Shown here: positions 43,046-53,146 of the stretch, one piece after another
Position numbering within the stretch: the first letter of the stretch is position 1
How the letters are laid out: each line of letters starts with the position of its first letter
Source: Cyanobacteria bacterium REEB67
Lineage (GTDB): Bacteria > Cyanobacteriota > Vampirovibrionia > Obscuribacterales > Obscuribacteraceae
DNA: 64,000 nucleotides
Assembly: GCA_018971775.1 (NCBI GenBank)
Contig: JAGXAB010000001.1
Coordinates: 179,239 to 243,238 of the forward strand
Reading direction: 5' to 3'
Position numbers and translations under genes: made by a program
The notes under the pieces: model-generated
Database searches by the model: none
Told to the model about the DNA's origin: nothing
Seen by the model: the letters and a program-made list of their open reading frames with translations, nothing else

Positions 43046-45883
43046 ATGAGCGTCCCACACCCCGAGCCTTCTTTTAACGACCCGTCCTATTCGCGTGAGC
43101 GGCTGGAGCTGGAGACGCGAGTATTGGCGGCGGCATTGCGCCAGAGTCTGGAGATCGGCGATACGGAAGGGTCCAGCCTCGCCCACGAACAAATTTTTCT
43201 CTTGCTCAAGGCCAGCCAGGAACTGCCCAGCGATGAACCGGTCAACCTCCCAAGGGAAGTCACGATCGATCGCGGCAGACGCATGCCCGATATCGACTGG
43301 GGGTCGGCGGCCGAAGACGTCGCTTCCCGGGAGCCAGCTGCTCCTTTCAACCAGTCTGAGCCTGTCCAGGAGCAAGCTTCGGCGCAGTCCGACGAAGCTC
43401 TTAGCGCTCAGGCCGCGGAGCTTGGCGGGACTTCGGCTGGATCGGAGCGATTCGACGCGGTGAGCGAAGCGGCAGCGTCGGGCCATCCTTCGCCGCACGT
43501 CGAAGAATCGCAGCCGAGCGCTGAGCCTTCAGTGCCTGCCTACGCCCAGCAAATGAATACCTCCGAGAGACTAGCCGCAGTCACCGAGCCGGGCCCGGCT
43601 TCGTCCGAGGCTGTAGAGATTAATGAGAGGTTGACCCCCGGGCCATCCGAACAAGCTCCGCAATCGAATTTTGCCGGAGGGGGTGCTGATGAAGTGGCTG
43701 CCAATCCGGCCGATAGTGCTTCTGACGCTTCCGGTCAAACCCAGGCGCAGCAAGATTTTGCTCCTGGTCTGAGCTGGGCCGAGGGCGCCTCGCCTGTGAT
43801 TTCAGCCGGTCAGGCCGATCCGCGAGCGTCCGATAACGCCAATGATTATTACGCGCAGCTCCAGGTCACAGAAGTTGCCGACTTCGCTTCTATCCATCTT
43901 TCCTTCTGGCGGAAGCTCAGAGTTTTGCTCAAAGAAGAAGGTCTGGTCGGCCTGGAGCGTCAAACCCATCTCAAGAAATTGCAGCGCCTGTGGATCGCCC
44001 ACGACATCCTCTGCGATCCGGTGACGCGCGCTGACTTCGACTTTCGCAAGATGGGCTTGCGTGGGGGTGAAAGAGAACCGGTCGGCCGCATGCCGCTCGG
44101 CCCGCGGACACAGTTGCGCATCGGCGAGCTCCTGCAATGCTCCGGTTTGCTCGAACAGACCGAGCTCGACATCGCTGCGGACATGCACAAAGCAATGCCC
44201 GAAATGATGTTCGGCACTTTTTTAGTCAAGCAGGGATTTATCGAAGAGGAAGACCTTAACTGTGTATTGATTGGGCAGCAGCTGCTCAAGACCGGCGATA
44301 TCACCGTAGTACAGTTTCAAACTGTGATGCTCGAGCGCAGCGCTTCCGGGCTTGATATCGGCGAGATGCTGTTGGCCAAAGGCTATGTCAATACAGCCAT
44401 GCTCGAGCGCGCGTACCGCAATCAAGCTGATGATACTCTTGTCAGAGTACCGATCGTGCCCACCTCGCAACACACGACGATAGAGGCAAAATCGCCTTCA
44501 CGAGCCAATACCGTCGACACTCAGATGACGACGGCGGACCGCATGCCCAGTGCGACAATTTATCCCGGCCCCAGTGCCAATGATTCTGTTAATACGGCTC
44601 CCGCTCTGCAACCTGTGCCGGTCGAGCAGAGTTTGCCTGCTGATGCTGACGTGACCGCCGCCCCGGCGGCGGCTTCTGATTCGGCTTCCTGGCAGGCGAC
44701 TCCGCATGTATCGATCGAACAAATTATGTCCACATCGGGGGCGCATCAAATAAATTCTCCGGTATCGCCTCCGGTATCGCCTCCGGTATCGCCGTCGGTG
44801 CCGAAGGCCGCTAGCGATCGCTCCTTCGACCCTGGTAACGCCGCACCGGCTTGGAAAGATAAGCTCGACTGGGGCAGTCCGGAAGAGTTTGTGCCGAACT
44901 CTGAGGCTGTCTCACCAGATGCGGTGCCGGAAGTCCTGGCGCAGGAAAGTGAGCCGCAAGAAAAACCGACGGAGGAAACTCCGAGATCACGTTGGGCGGC
45001 ACCGGAAGTGGTGGCAAAATTTGCTTCCGAGTCGATTTCTTATAATGAATTTGATGACGCACCCTATCAGCTGGAAGTGCGCCCATCCGATAGTCTCAAT
45101 GATTCTGCCCGGGCGATAGCCAAAATATGGGAAGATGAAACCGATACGCGCAATGGCTGGGCAAATCTTGCCGATTCGGCCAAGCATGAGCCTGAGGCGT
45201 CACCGTCCGATTACGGTCGGCAGAAACATCCAGACACCGGCGATCAGCCGGTCGTCCAGGACGACGAACAGTTGAACAATCCCTTTGTCTCGATCGAGGC
45301 CGGCAGCTCTCCCGAGATTGCAGACTCGGGCTCCGCCGCCAATTCTGGTTCCGCCGCCTATTCCGCCGGTAGTGATTCTGAAGACAATGAGCCCTTTGTC
45401 GAAACCGAGACTTCAGGCAATCTGCCCAGTCTGAACGAGCTCGAGTCACGCGCCGAGAAGAAGAAAAGTCAGCGCGATGAACGTGAAAGGCGCACCGGCG
45501 ACTGGCAGATCATGTCTGTGCCTGCTACCGCTCTCACCGCTCTATTTCTCGATGAACATGCCGAACCCGGCGCCGCGGCTGACACCGAATCCGGTGGCAT
45601 AAATGCCAGTGCTGCGGACGCAGTCGCCTCTCCCGATGTTTCCGTCGGCAGCCAGTACGATACTGGTCCGCAGCGTGTCTATGAGACCGAGGCCGTTTCG
45701 AAAGTGACTGATGCCAACACTCAGAGTGGTAATTCCAACTCTCAGCCTTCCGGCACTGTGGAAAATGCCCCCAATGCTTCCAATTCGTCCAATTCTTCAG
45801 GGCCGTCTAAACAGGGCACGTCCGGTGGACAGACACCCGTCAATGAGTCGCGCAAAAACAAGCGCAAACGCTCGCGTCACTGA
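43046..45883 (+). CDS. Large acidic protein with J-like and MshEN-like domains
   Basis: A 945-residue protein, mostly Ser/Ala/Glu/Pro/Asp-rich and disordered at both ends. Two folded parts stand out. About residues 267-338 resemble a J domain (NDYYAQLQVTEVADFASIHL to IAHDILCDPVTRADFDFRK), but without the HPD motif that activates Hsp70. About 354-461 contain repeated units such as RIGELLQCSGLLEQTELDIA, FGTFLVKQGFIEEEDLN and IGEMLLAKGYVNTAMLERAY, resembling the MshEN/type II secretion ATPase N-terminal fold. A 12-base tandem repeat (44759-44794) lies in the linker. The tail ends in a Lys/Arg cluster. ATG 43046 has a weak ribosome site. It may be a scaffold; no enzyme activity is visible. Confidence 0.7.
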   Translation: MSVPHPEPSFNDPSYSRERLELETRVLAAALRQSLEIGDTEGSSLAHEQIFLLLKASQELPSDEPVNLPREVTIDRGRRMPDIDWGSAAEDVASREPAAPFNQSEPVQEQASAQSDEALSAQAAELGGTSAGSERFDAVSEAAASGHPSPHVEESQPSAEPSVPAYAQQMNTSERLAAVTEPGPASSEAVEINERLTPGPSEQAPQSNFAGGGADEVAANPADSASDASGQTQAQQDFAPGLSWAEGASPVISAGQADPRASDNANDYYAQLQVTEVADFASIHLSFWRKLRVLLKEEGLVGLERQTHLKKLQRLWIAHDILCDPVTRADFDFRKMGLRGGEREPVGRMPLGPRTQLRIGELLQCSGLLEQTELDIAADMHKAMPEMMFGTFLVKQGFIEEEDLNCVLIGQQLLKTGDITVVQFQTVMLERSASGLDIGEMLLAKGYVNTAMLERAYRNQADDTLVRVPIVPTSQHTTIEAKSPSRANTVDTQMTTADRMPSATIYPGPSANDSVNTAPALQPVPVEQSLPADADVTAAPAAASDSASWQATPHVSIEQIMSTSGAHQINSPVSPPVSPPVSPSVPKAASDRSFDPGNAAPAWKDKLDWGSPEEFVPNSEAVSPDAVPEVLAQESEPQEKPTEETPRSRWAAPEVVAKFASESISYNEFDDAPYQLEVRPSDSLNDSARAIAKIWEDETDTRNGWANLADSAKHEPEASPSDYGRQKHPDTGDQPVVQDDEQLNNPFVSIEAGSSPEIADSGSAANSGSAAYSAGSDSEDNEPFVETETSGNLPSLNELESRAEKKKSQRDERERRTGDWQIMSVPATALTALFLDEHAEPGAAADTESGGINASAADAVASPDVSVGSQYDTGPQRVYETEAVSKVTDANTQSGNSNSQPSGTVENAPNASNSSNSSGPSKQGTSGGQTPVNESRKNKRKRSRH
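44759..44794 (+). repeat. Three tandem 12-base units
   Basis: CCGGTATCGCCT occurs twice and a third copy ends in G instead of T. In frame they encode a repeated Pro-Val-Ser-Pro linker in the acidic protein. Copy number could vary between strains by slippage without breaking the frame. Confidence 0.85.
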
Positions 45884-45910
45884 CGTCACAGATTGATTGC
45901 CGATTCAATT

Positions 45911-46870
45911 TCAGTTTTTGCTTTGCGAGGCTTCCGATCTAAGACCGTGGCCGCCGCTTGCCTCATGTCCTTTTAGCTCAAGCAGTCTGAGGACGACCGA
46001 GAGCTGTTCGGCAATCAAACGCACTACTTTTTGATCGCCCGGTTTGAATGTTTGCTGGGGGAACGGTACAACCACCATCAGACCCAGCCTTTGACCGGTG
46101 ATGTCGATCGGCTGAGTAAGGGCATTTTCCGGTAGATACTGTCCGCGCGGCACTTCATCTTTTAGCGGCGGCAGGCCAAGCTGTAAAGCAATTTTTGCGA
46201 TATAAGAGCGCAGGGCGCCCTCATTTACCGATGCACTGCTATCAACGCGCAGGATGGAGCCTTTGCCCTGATTGATGACGAGGCCGGCCGCCTGGTAGTC
46301 GAGAATGGAAGATAACAGCTCGAATAATTTTTCGGTGACCGAGTCGAGATCGAGGACGTCTTCGGCGATGCGGCGCACTTCGTCGACGATGGTCGCTTCG
46401 AAAAGCAGTCGCTCGAGCAATTGATTGAGACGGTTGTTTACATCTTCGCCGGAAAGTTGCTTGGTGGGCTCGCCAATCACTCGTAAGCGTGGCTTCAGAG
46501 TAGCTTCTTCGAGCATTTCTTTAGTCGCCTGGATCAAGCTGGCAAAGCCCGGTTCTTTTGGAATGTAGCGGTCGGCTCCGGACTTGAAGCCCCAGAAGCG
46601 ATCGACCGACCCGTCTAATTTGGTCAACAAAATCACCGGCGTCTGGCTCAGATCCGGGTCATTTTTTACCATACGACAGAGTTGATAGCCATTGATGCCT
46701 GTCATCACAACGTCGGAAATAATCAGGTCCGGCAATTCATTGTAAGCCCTGGCCAGGCCCTCGGCGCCATTTCGCGCCTCGATCACCATATAACCCTCAG
46801 CCTGCAAAGTTTTGGAAATGGTCAGAAGCTGAGTGGGACTGTCTTCTATCAATAAAAGTCTAAAGGACAT
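45911..46870 (-). CDS. Response regulator with GAF-like C-terminal domain
   Basis: A 319-residue protein. The receiver (about 1-125) is intact: LLLIEDSPTQ supplies the acidic pair, LIISDVVMTGINGYQLC the phospho-acceptor Asp and YIPKEP the conserved Lys. The remaining residues (about 140-300) resemble a GAF or similar ligand-binding domain, with no DNA-binding or GGDEF output. The receiver starts at the N-terminus, so ATG 46870, with AAGGTG five bases upstream, is firm. It is 25 bases after the fused spermidine-synthase-like gene and shares its strand, so the two may be one operon. The sensor kinase is not obvious. Confidence 0.85.
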   Translation of the reverse strand: MSFRLLLIEDSPTQLLTISKTLQAEGYMVIEARNGAEGLARAYNELPDLIISDVVMTGINGYQLCRMVKNDPDLSQTPVILLTKLDGSVDRFWGFKSGADRYIPKEPGFASLIQATKEMLEEATLKPRLRVIGEPTKQLSGEDVNNRLNQLLERLLFEATIVDEVRRIAEDVLDLDSVTEKLFELLSSILDYQAAGLVINQGKGSILRVDSSASVNEGALRSYIAKIALQLGLPPLKDEVPRGQYLPENALTQPIDITGQRLGLMVVVPFPQQTFKPGDQKVVRLIAEQLSVVLRLLELKGHEASGGHGLRSEASQSKN

Positions 46871-46895
46871 AACTGCACCTTGTGCTAGTGCGTGA

Positions 46896-49800
46896 CTAGA
46901 ATTCCTCGAGTAGCCTGGTCAACCGAGATGCGAGGGTGTCTGCATATGTTTTGGATTCCAGTGTCGGGAGTGGACCAGCTAAATGATCCTCCATCCATTC
47001 GACTTCCTTAAGTAATACACCATGAGGAACGATTTGTCTCGCCTTATTAATCTTGGTAAGTGCTTCCTCTTTATCCCCGGCTAGATAAAGTGCAGCCGCG
47101 GCAATGATGAAAGGTCGACTATCAGCCAAATTGAGCCTGTGGGCAATATCGGCTTCTTTCAAAGCCTGCGGCGCTTTGCCCTCTTGCAATAGTAAAAGAG
47201 CGCGTAACATATGAGTGTCGGAGCGGTTTGGATTGAGTCTCAGTGACTCATCGATCAGGGCTTGGGCCTCTCCGCGCGGTTCTTGACCGTTTGCCTTGGC
47301 CAGGATTTTTAGAGCTCTGGCGTTCAGGTCGGACACGCTAGCAGGATCAGTTACAGCGGATTTTTTTTGAAAATTTGCTGCTATCTGATCTGGATTGACA
47401 GAAGTGCGCGAGAAATTTTGCAATACATGCAAATTTGCCTCGATATGCTCTCCGGCACTTTCAATTTCCGGCATCAGAGCAAGCTCGAGAGCCAGATTGT
47501 CGTCTGTAACCAACCGCACGTTTGATGAGGCATCGGCATCCTTCAATAGTTTGGCCAGGTCGGAGCTCTCTAAAATTATGTCGTTTTGCAGGTCAGAAAA
47601 GCTGTCGATACCGGCGAGGGCGAAAAGCTCGCGCCAATCCTTGCGCAAAAAACTAGTCCGTATAGCGGCCGTATCCTTGCTCGGGGCCGGACCGTTGAAG
47701 CCGAGTAGCAAGATTTCGCCGGCGCCGGGCTGATGAAAGACAAGGCAGTCAGGAAAGACCGCTTGAAACGTTTTGAGCGCAGCATGTAGTGTCTTTTCAT
47801 CCAGGCCATAAAGTTGCAGCCACTGACAAAATGACCCGCTCTGATTGAGACGTTTTTTTACCAGAGTATAAAACTCACTGCTGTAGAGGTTTGTCGAGCC
47901 CTGCACCCAGGGCTCGGCCGGTTGACTGATGATTGCATCATAAGATTGCGGCTGATCTGTCAATGCCTGGCGAGCATCACCGGTAGTGGCGCTGGCAAAT
48001 TTCTGCGAGGCTGCCAGTATCTTTGCGTTTCGCTCAAAATAGCGGGCCGCATCCAGTACGGCCGGCTCGATTTCTTTTGTTTCGATGCGAGCTTTGCCGT
48101 CCGCGTTTAGACTTGCCAGGGTGGCCATTGTCGTACCGGTGCCGTAGCCGATCAAAAAGTAGCTATGTGCGTCTTGGTTGCGCCAGAGCGCCGGTAGCAG
48201 AGCGAGGAGCAATTGAGTGGACAGGTCGCTATTAGGAGCGGCTTCCCTAAACCTGTCCGGTATGGTGCCTTCTACTTTGCCGTCGCTGCGCAGGATAACG
48301 GCATTGCCAGTCGCATTGGCCAGCACCGAAATCGTTGCCGTGCGCCCTTCTCGATAAAAGAGACGTTGTGTGGAGCGAGCATCAGCAACGATCTCTTTCA
48401 GAGATAGATTGCTTGGCACAAAGGATAGTCCGAGATCTATTTTGGACACATCGAGGGGTGGTAGGAAAAACAAAATCGCAGCCGTTGTGGCAGTGTTGAG
48501 CAGGGTAAATATTTTTAGCGCAAAAAAGTCTGCGCTGGTGCTGTTTCGTTTGCGCCATTGTCGACCGAGCCCGACTATTGTGAGAGCAACCAGGGCGATA
48601 ATAGTGAGCCTCAAAAGCAATTCCATGGTGCTCTCGACGTGCGGTAAAATCAGCCGCCCCATAGCCAGATAGTAAAGAGCAGGGGCAAGAGCTGTGCCGA
48701 TACCGCCGGCGATGTAGAGGCGCAAAATATCATCCGGGCGAGATGCACCCCTTGCCGCTAAAGGAAAAAGCAGGGATAGACCCGTGGCGCCCGGCAGGCA
48801 GAGCGTCAACGCCAGGAGCAGACGTGGGTAGAGATAGGCTAAAGATCTGGCATGCAGGCTTGCCTGCGCAGACGTGTGGCCGGCCAGCTGTCTGAGGGCC
48901 TGGAATATATTGACCAGATGCGGCAGGAGCAGGAGCGATAGTGCCAGGCCGAGTGCTGCCAGACTGATTGCCATGGCCATAGTTAGGCGCATATTTTTCC
49001 CGCCCGGTATCAATAGTGCCAGACGGGCACCGATGGCGATGGCGAGTAAGGTGGCCGTTATTGCACAGGTGGTGGTGATGAACGAGGCACCACATACGAG
49101 ACTGAGCAGACGGATGGCCAGACATTCGAAGAGCAAGCCGACCAGGGCAGCCGCCATGACGCAGGTATAGGTAAATGGCCGATTGACCGAGACCACCGCC
49201 GCTTGCGCGTCGATAAACTCGCCCTCTTCTTCTTTTTCTTCTTTTACTTTTACTTTTACTTGGTCCGTGTTTAGCGGTTTTGCTTTTACCCTTTTTGCTA
49301 CGAGTGGAGCGGCTATGAAAGGCGAAAGCAAAAGCAGGATCGTCAGCCAGATCAGACTGCTGTATGCCAAGGTGTGCGCGATGCCGAAGGCCGGCAAAAA
49401 CCAGAGGGCACTGCCGATGGCACCGGCGGCGGAGCCGAGATTGCTGAGCAAGTACAGCAGCATATTGGTGCGATTGGTATTGATGACGGCGCCGTCCGGG
49501 TCGAAATCACTCCGCCCACCAAAATAGAAACGCGAGGAGAGCATCATTATGATCGGAAAAACCGCGCCGGCCAGCAGCGCCGGAAGGAAGACAATGGCGG
49601 GTAAAAGCATAGGAGGCAGTGCCTTTTGTCTGCTCAAATTAGCAAGAATCGGTCCGGTGACGGCGAGAGCGATTAGCGCTGTGGTCGGTAAGAGCGCCTG
49701 CGGAAGAGAATTTTTAACAGACGATATATATGACCGGAAGGAAGGGCGTATATGCGATGAACATGCCGGATCTGAATTTAGTTTGGGATTTGATTCTGGT

Positions 49801-50009
49801 TGATTTAATTTGAGGACGAGCGCCGAGCCGGCTAATAAGCCCAGCAAATAGAGCGAAAGGGCCACAGTCGTGCCGTCTGCGGCCGAGCCTGTGTACCTTG
49901 TGGCCAATCGCAAGAGAATCATTTCCCCGACGATCGTCTGCGCCCCGGCCATAAAAACGGCGGCGGCCATGAGGCAAAAAGCTTCGCGGGGCATACGTTG
50001 CACGGCCAT
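46896..50009 (-). CDS. Fused membrane / spermidine-synthase-like / TPR protein
   Basis: A 1,037-residue protein in three parts. The N-terminal half (about 1-510) has 12 or more hydrophobic segments, resembling MFS-like transporter-synthase fusions. The middle (about 560-800) is a spermidine-synthase-like Rossmann fold: FLIGYGTGTTMATLASL binds SAM-like ligands, and a YDAIISQPAEPWVQG loop stands where aminopropyltransferases carry an Asp. Here that residue is Gln, so true spermidine synthase activity is doubtful. The C-terminus (about 880-1037) has TPR-like helix pairs (SDTHMLRALLLLQEGKAPQA). The best start is ATG 50009; TTG 50027 is possible. It diverges from sbcC by at most 60 bases. Confidence 0.8.
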   Translation of the reverse strand: MAVQRMPREAFCLMAAAVFMAGAQTIVGEMILLRLATRYTGSAADGTTVALSLYLLGLLAGSALVLKLNQPESNPKLNSDPACSSHIRPSFRSYISSVKNSLPQALLPTTALIALAVTGPILANLSRQKALPPMLLPAIVFLPALLAGAVFPIIMMLSSRFYFGGRSDFDPDGAVINTNRTNMLLYLLSNLGSAAGAIGSALWFLPAFGIAHTLAYSSLIWLTILLLLSPFIAAPLVAKRVKAKPLNTDQVKVKVKEEKEEEGEFIDAQAAVVSVNRPFTYTCVMAAALVGLLFECLAIRLLSLVCGASFITTTCAITATLLAIAIGARLALLIPGGKNMRLTMAMAISLAALGLALSLLLLPHLVNIFQALRQLAGHTSAQASLHARSLAYLYPRLLLALTLCLPGATGLSLLFPLAARGASRPDDILRLYIAGGIGTALAPALYYLAMGRLILPHVESTMELLLRLTIIALVALTIVGLGRQWRKRNSTSADFFALKIFTLLNTATTAAILFFLPPLDVSKIDLGLSFVPSNLSLKEIVADARSTQRLFYREGRTATISVLANATGNAVILRSDGKVEGTIPDRFREAAPNSDLSTQLLLALLPALWRNQDAHSYFLIGYGTGTTMATLASLNADGKARIETKEIEPAVLDAARYFERNAKILAASQKFASATTGDARQALTDQPQSYDAIISQPAEPWVQGSTNLYSSEFYTLVKKRLNQSGSFCQWLQLYGLDEKTLHAALKTFQAVFPDCLVFHQPGAGEILLLGFNGPAPSKDTAAIRTSFLRKDWRELFALAGIDSFSDLQNDIILESSDLAKLLKDADASSNVRLVTDDNLALELALMPEIESAGEHIEANLHVLQNFSRTSVNPDQIAANFQKKSAVTDPASVSDLNARALKILAKANGQEPRGEAQALIDESLRLNPNRSDTHMLRALLLLQEGKAPQALKEADIAHRLNLADSRPFIIAAAALYLAGDKEEALTKINKARQIVPHGVLLKEVEWMEDHLAGPLPTLESKTYADTLASRLTRLLEEF

Positions 50010-50068
50010 CAGTTTTCTTCGTCCCAAGCTGCGCTAAGATGGCATTCTATACCAATAGAGCATTTGTC

Positions 50069-53000
50069 TTGATTCTCAATTATCTTCATCTGCACAATTT
50101 TATGAGTTATGCCGACGCCGTTCTCGATTTGAGCGGTATCAGCGTCGCTTGTTTGACTGGGCCAAATGGAGCCGGCAAATCGGCGCTGCTCGACGCTGTC
50201 ACCTGGGCGCTCTGGGAAGAGGCGCGCTCCGGATCCGACGAGCTTGTGCGTCTGGGTGAAAAAGAGATGTGGGTGGAGGTAATTTTTGCCCACGAGAGTC
50301 GTCTCTATAAAGTGCGTCGCTCGCGCCAGAAAGCGGCCGGCAGAGCTGGGGGGCGCGGCCTGTCCAAAGGCACGCTCGAGCTGATGGTGGCGGACGCACC
50401 GGTTGCAGGGGATGGCGACTCCAGGCTGATGTCTCGATATGAGGCACTTTCCTGGATGTCGCTCACGGCCAATGGCATGAAAGAAACCGGGCGCCATATT
50501 CAAGATCTGCTGCGTATGGACTTCGATACTTTCATCAACAGTGCTTATTTGAAACAAGGACGGGCTGAGGAATTTACGACGCGGCCGCCCGGTGAACGCA
50601 AGCAGGTCCTCTCCGAAATCCTTGGCCTCTCGTATTTTGACCGTTTGCAGGAGGAGACGCGTGAGCAGGCTCGCAATGTCCGGGCCAGGATCGACTTGCT
50701 CAGTCAGGCGCTAAAAGCGCAAGAGACAACCGAGGACAGGCTTAGCACCACTATTGGTGAATTGCAAATCGCCCATAACGAATACGATGAGCTGGGTGTG
50801 CTTCTGGTCGACATCGAGGCGAAGGTGCTTGAGCTAACCGAGCAGATAGCGAGGCTGAAGCTGGTCGAAGTCGGTCTTGTCGCCGGTGAGGCGCGGCAGC
50901 GCGATTTGGGCGCCAGCATACTGCGCTTGCAGGAGCAAAGAGTGGTGTTGGCCGGGCGCATCTCAGAGCACTGCGAGGCCATCGCCGCCGGTGGCGATAT
51001 CGCCGGTCAAATGGCGCGCTTCAACAGTGTACGCGACCAGGTCGAAAAACTCGATGGCCTGGCTCTCAAGTTTCAAGATCTGACCGAGAAGAAAGTAACC
51101 CGCTCCGGTGAGCTGGCCCGCGAGCGCAGCCGACTGGAGATGTCGCTCGAACAGGTCCTCCGCGAGGCGAGTGAGCAAGAAAAGCAATTGTCGCGCCTGC
51201 AAAAAGAAGTAAGCGATGAGGAAAAAATACGCGCCGCTTACAATGAGTACAAAGTGATGCTCGCTTCGGAGGTCGAACTGAGTGCCAGGCAGGAAGCCTA
51301 TGCTCAAATTACCACTCGGATAAACGATCTGAGCAACAGCATTCAGGAAAGTCGCATTCATCTGGAGGCCGAACTCTTTCATAAGGAGCGCGCTCTGGTT
51401 GAAGTCGAGGAACTGATGGGCTCGGCGGACGGACTTGCGGCCGAAGGTGAAGAGCTCGAGGCGATGAGGCTTGAGCTCGATCGTCTGGAAGTGGAATTTG
51501 ATTCGATTGAGAAAAAGGGATTGACGATCAAATCATTGATCGAAAGCAGCGTCGTGAAAATCGCCGAAATAAATATCCGCCAGCGCGAAAATCTGGAAAA
51601 GATTCGCGAGTTGAAAGAACACGAACATTCACCGGTCTGCCCGCTTTGCTCGGCCACTATTGTCGATCGCGCTGCTGTGATCGAGCGCTATTTGCAGCAC
51701 AATCGGGATATGGACAGAGAAATCGCTAATATCGAAGCCGCCAATTCGCAGCACGAAAACGAGCTCGACGAATTGCGCCAACAATTTAAGGAGACGCGCA
51801 AACAACTCGACCGACGCAAAGAGCTGGACAATCGCATCGGCCGCTTCAACGAGCGCGAGCGAGCTGTCGAGAGAGCACGTAATAATGGTGAGCGGCTGGC
51901 TCGCGAAAAAGCGGATCTGCAAGTTAAGTTGAATGAAAACAACTTTGCCCAGGTCGAGCGCGAAAGTTTGATCAATTTGAAAGTCGAGCTGGCCAGGCTT
52001 GATTTCGACCCGGTTGTCTATACCTCGTTACAGGCTCAGATCCGCTTAAAAAGACACGTCGAGTCGAGGTATCAACAATTGCTGCGCGATCTCGATGAGT
52101 TGAAAAAACTCGAGGAGAAGCTCCCCCTGGTCACCGCCGAGTGCGCGCGGTTGACTGCCGAATTGAGTAGCGAGTCTTATGGAGGGGCGGTGCGCTTGAT
52201 TCTCAAACAAATAGTGGAGGAGATCGAAGCGCTTGGTTACGATCGTATCGAGCACGGCCGGCTCAAAGATGAGCTGAAGGTGCTCTTCGCCGCCACCGAA
52301 AAAATCCGAGACCTGCGCAAGGCGCTAGAAGAGAAGCCCCGTCTCGAGGTTGAGCACAGCGCCCTTTTGGATGAAATCGCCGCCAGGGAACAGCAGCTTA
52401 CTTTACTGAGAGACGATCATGGACGTATGTCGGCCGAGCTCAGTCATCTGGCCGAGATCCAAATGGCCGTCGTCGGCCTCAACCCAACCCTGGAAGAGCT
52501 GCGCGAACGCAAGCAGGCCGCTAATTTGCGCGTTGCCGTTTTGACCGAGCGCATGCAGGGTTTCGAGCAGGAGCTCGTCGTCTATCGCGAACGTGTCGGT
52601 GAAAAAAATGTCCTGCAAGAAGAGTTTGACGATTTGTCCTATCTGGCCGAGGCCTTCGGCAAAAAGGGTATCCAGGCCGTAATTATCGAAAACGCCATAC
52701 CCGAGATCGAAGCCGAGACCAATCGCATTCTCTCGCGTCTTACCGACAATAAAATGCACGTTGCTCTCATTACCCAGAGCAAAAACAAATCCGGCGGTAT
52801 GTCCGAAACTCTCGATCTGGTCATGGGAGATGAAGTCGGCACAAGAGCCTACGAACTCTACAGTGGTGGCGAAGCCTTCAAAGTCAATTTTGCCCTGCGC
52901 ATTGCTCTGGCCAGATTACTGGCGCGCCGGGCTGGTGCCAAATTGGAGACTCTGATTATCGATGAAGGTTTCGGTTCGCAGGACGATGCCAGTCGCGATA

Positions 53001-53146
53001 AGCTGGTGCGAGCAATCCGGATGATTCAGTCCGATTTTTCGCGCGTGCTCGTAATTACGCACATCTCCGAAGTAAAGGAGATGTTTCCGGTCCAGATTCA
53101 GGTCTCCAAGAAAAATGGTATCTCAAGCTTCCAGCTGGTCTCTTGA
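50069..53146 (+). CDS. sbcC: SbcC/Rad50-type DNA repair ATPase
   Basis: The ATPase subunit of the SbcCD nuclease, which trims DNA ends and hairpins. The 1,025-residue product begins MILNYLHLHNFMSYAD and has Walker A GPNGAGKSALLDAV (Lys37), then a long coiled coil. The zinc-hook CPLC (Cys524, Cys527) in EHSPVCPLCSATIVDR sits in its middle. The C-terminal signature is YSGGEAFKVNFALRIALARL, with Walker B LIIDEGFGSQDDASRD. The frame opens at ATG 50039, but homologues begin at the Met equivalent to TTG 50069. The partner sbcD nuclease gene is not in the window. Transcription is divergent from the membrane fusion gene across a very short gap. Confidence 0.9.
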   Translation: MILNYLHLHNFMSYADAVLDLSGISVACLTGPNGAGKSALLDAVTWALWEEARSGSDELVRLGEKEMWVEVIFAHESRLYKVRRSRQKAAGRAGGRGLSKGTLELMVADAPVAGDGDSRLMSRYEALSWMSLTANGMKETGRHIQDLLRMDFDTFINSAYLKQGRAEEFTTRPPGERKQVLSEILGLSYFDRLQEETREQARNVRARIDLLSQALKAQETTEDRLSTTIGELQIAHNEYDELGVLLVDIEAKVLELTEQIARLKLVEVGLVAGEARQRDLGASILRLQEQRVVLAGRISEHCEAIAAGGDIAGQMARFNSVRDQVEKLDGLALKFQDLTEKKVTRSGELARERSRLEMSLEQVLREASEQEKQLSRLQKEVSDEEKIRAAYNEYKVMLASEVELSARQEAYAQITTRINDLSNSIQESRIHLEAELFHKERALVEVEELMGSADGLAAEGEELEAMRLELDRLEVEFDSIEKKGLTIKSLIESSVVKIAEINIRQRENLEKIRELKEHEHSPVCPLCSATIVDRAAVIERYLQHNRDMDREIANIEAANSQHENELDELRQQFKETRKQLDRRKELDNRIGRFNERERAVERARNNGERLAREKADLQVKLNENNFAQVERESLINLKVELARLDFDPVVYTSLQAQIRLKRHVESRYQQLLRDLDELKKLEEKLPLVTAECARLTAELSSESYGGAVRLILKQIVEEIEALGYDRIEHGRLKDELKVLFAATEKIRDLRKALEEKPRLEVEHSALLDEIAAREQQLTLLRDDHGRMSAELSHLAEIQMAVVGLNPTLEELRERKQAANLRVAVLTERMQGFEQELVVYRERVGEKNVLQEEFDDLSYLAEAFGKKGIQAVIIENAIPEIEAETNRILSRLTDNKMHVALITQSKNKSGGMSETLDLVMGDEVGTRAYELYSGGEAFKVNFALRIALARLLARRAGAKLETLIIDEGFGSQDDASRDKLVRAIRMIQSDFSRVLVITHISEVKEMFPVQIQVSKKNGISSFQLVS

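Noticed and set aside
45883..45895. TGACGTCA palindrome after the acidic protein gene
   Set aside because: An eight-base palindrome at a stop codon is expected by chance; no second copy nearby.
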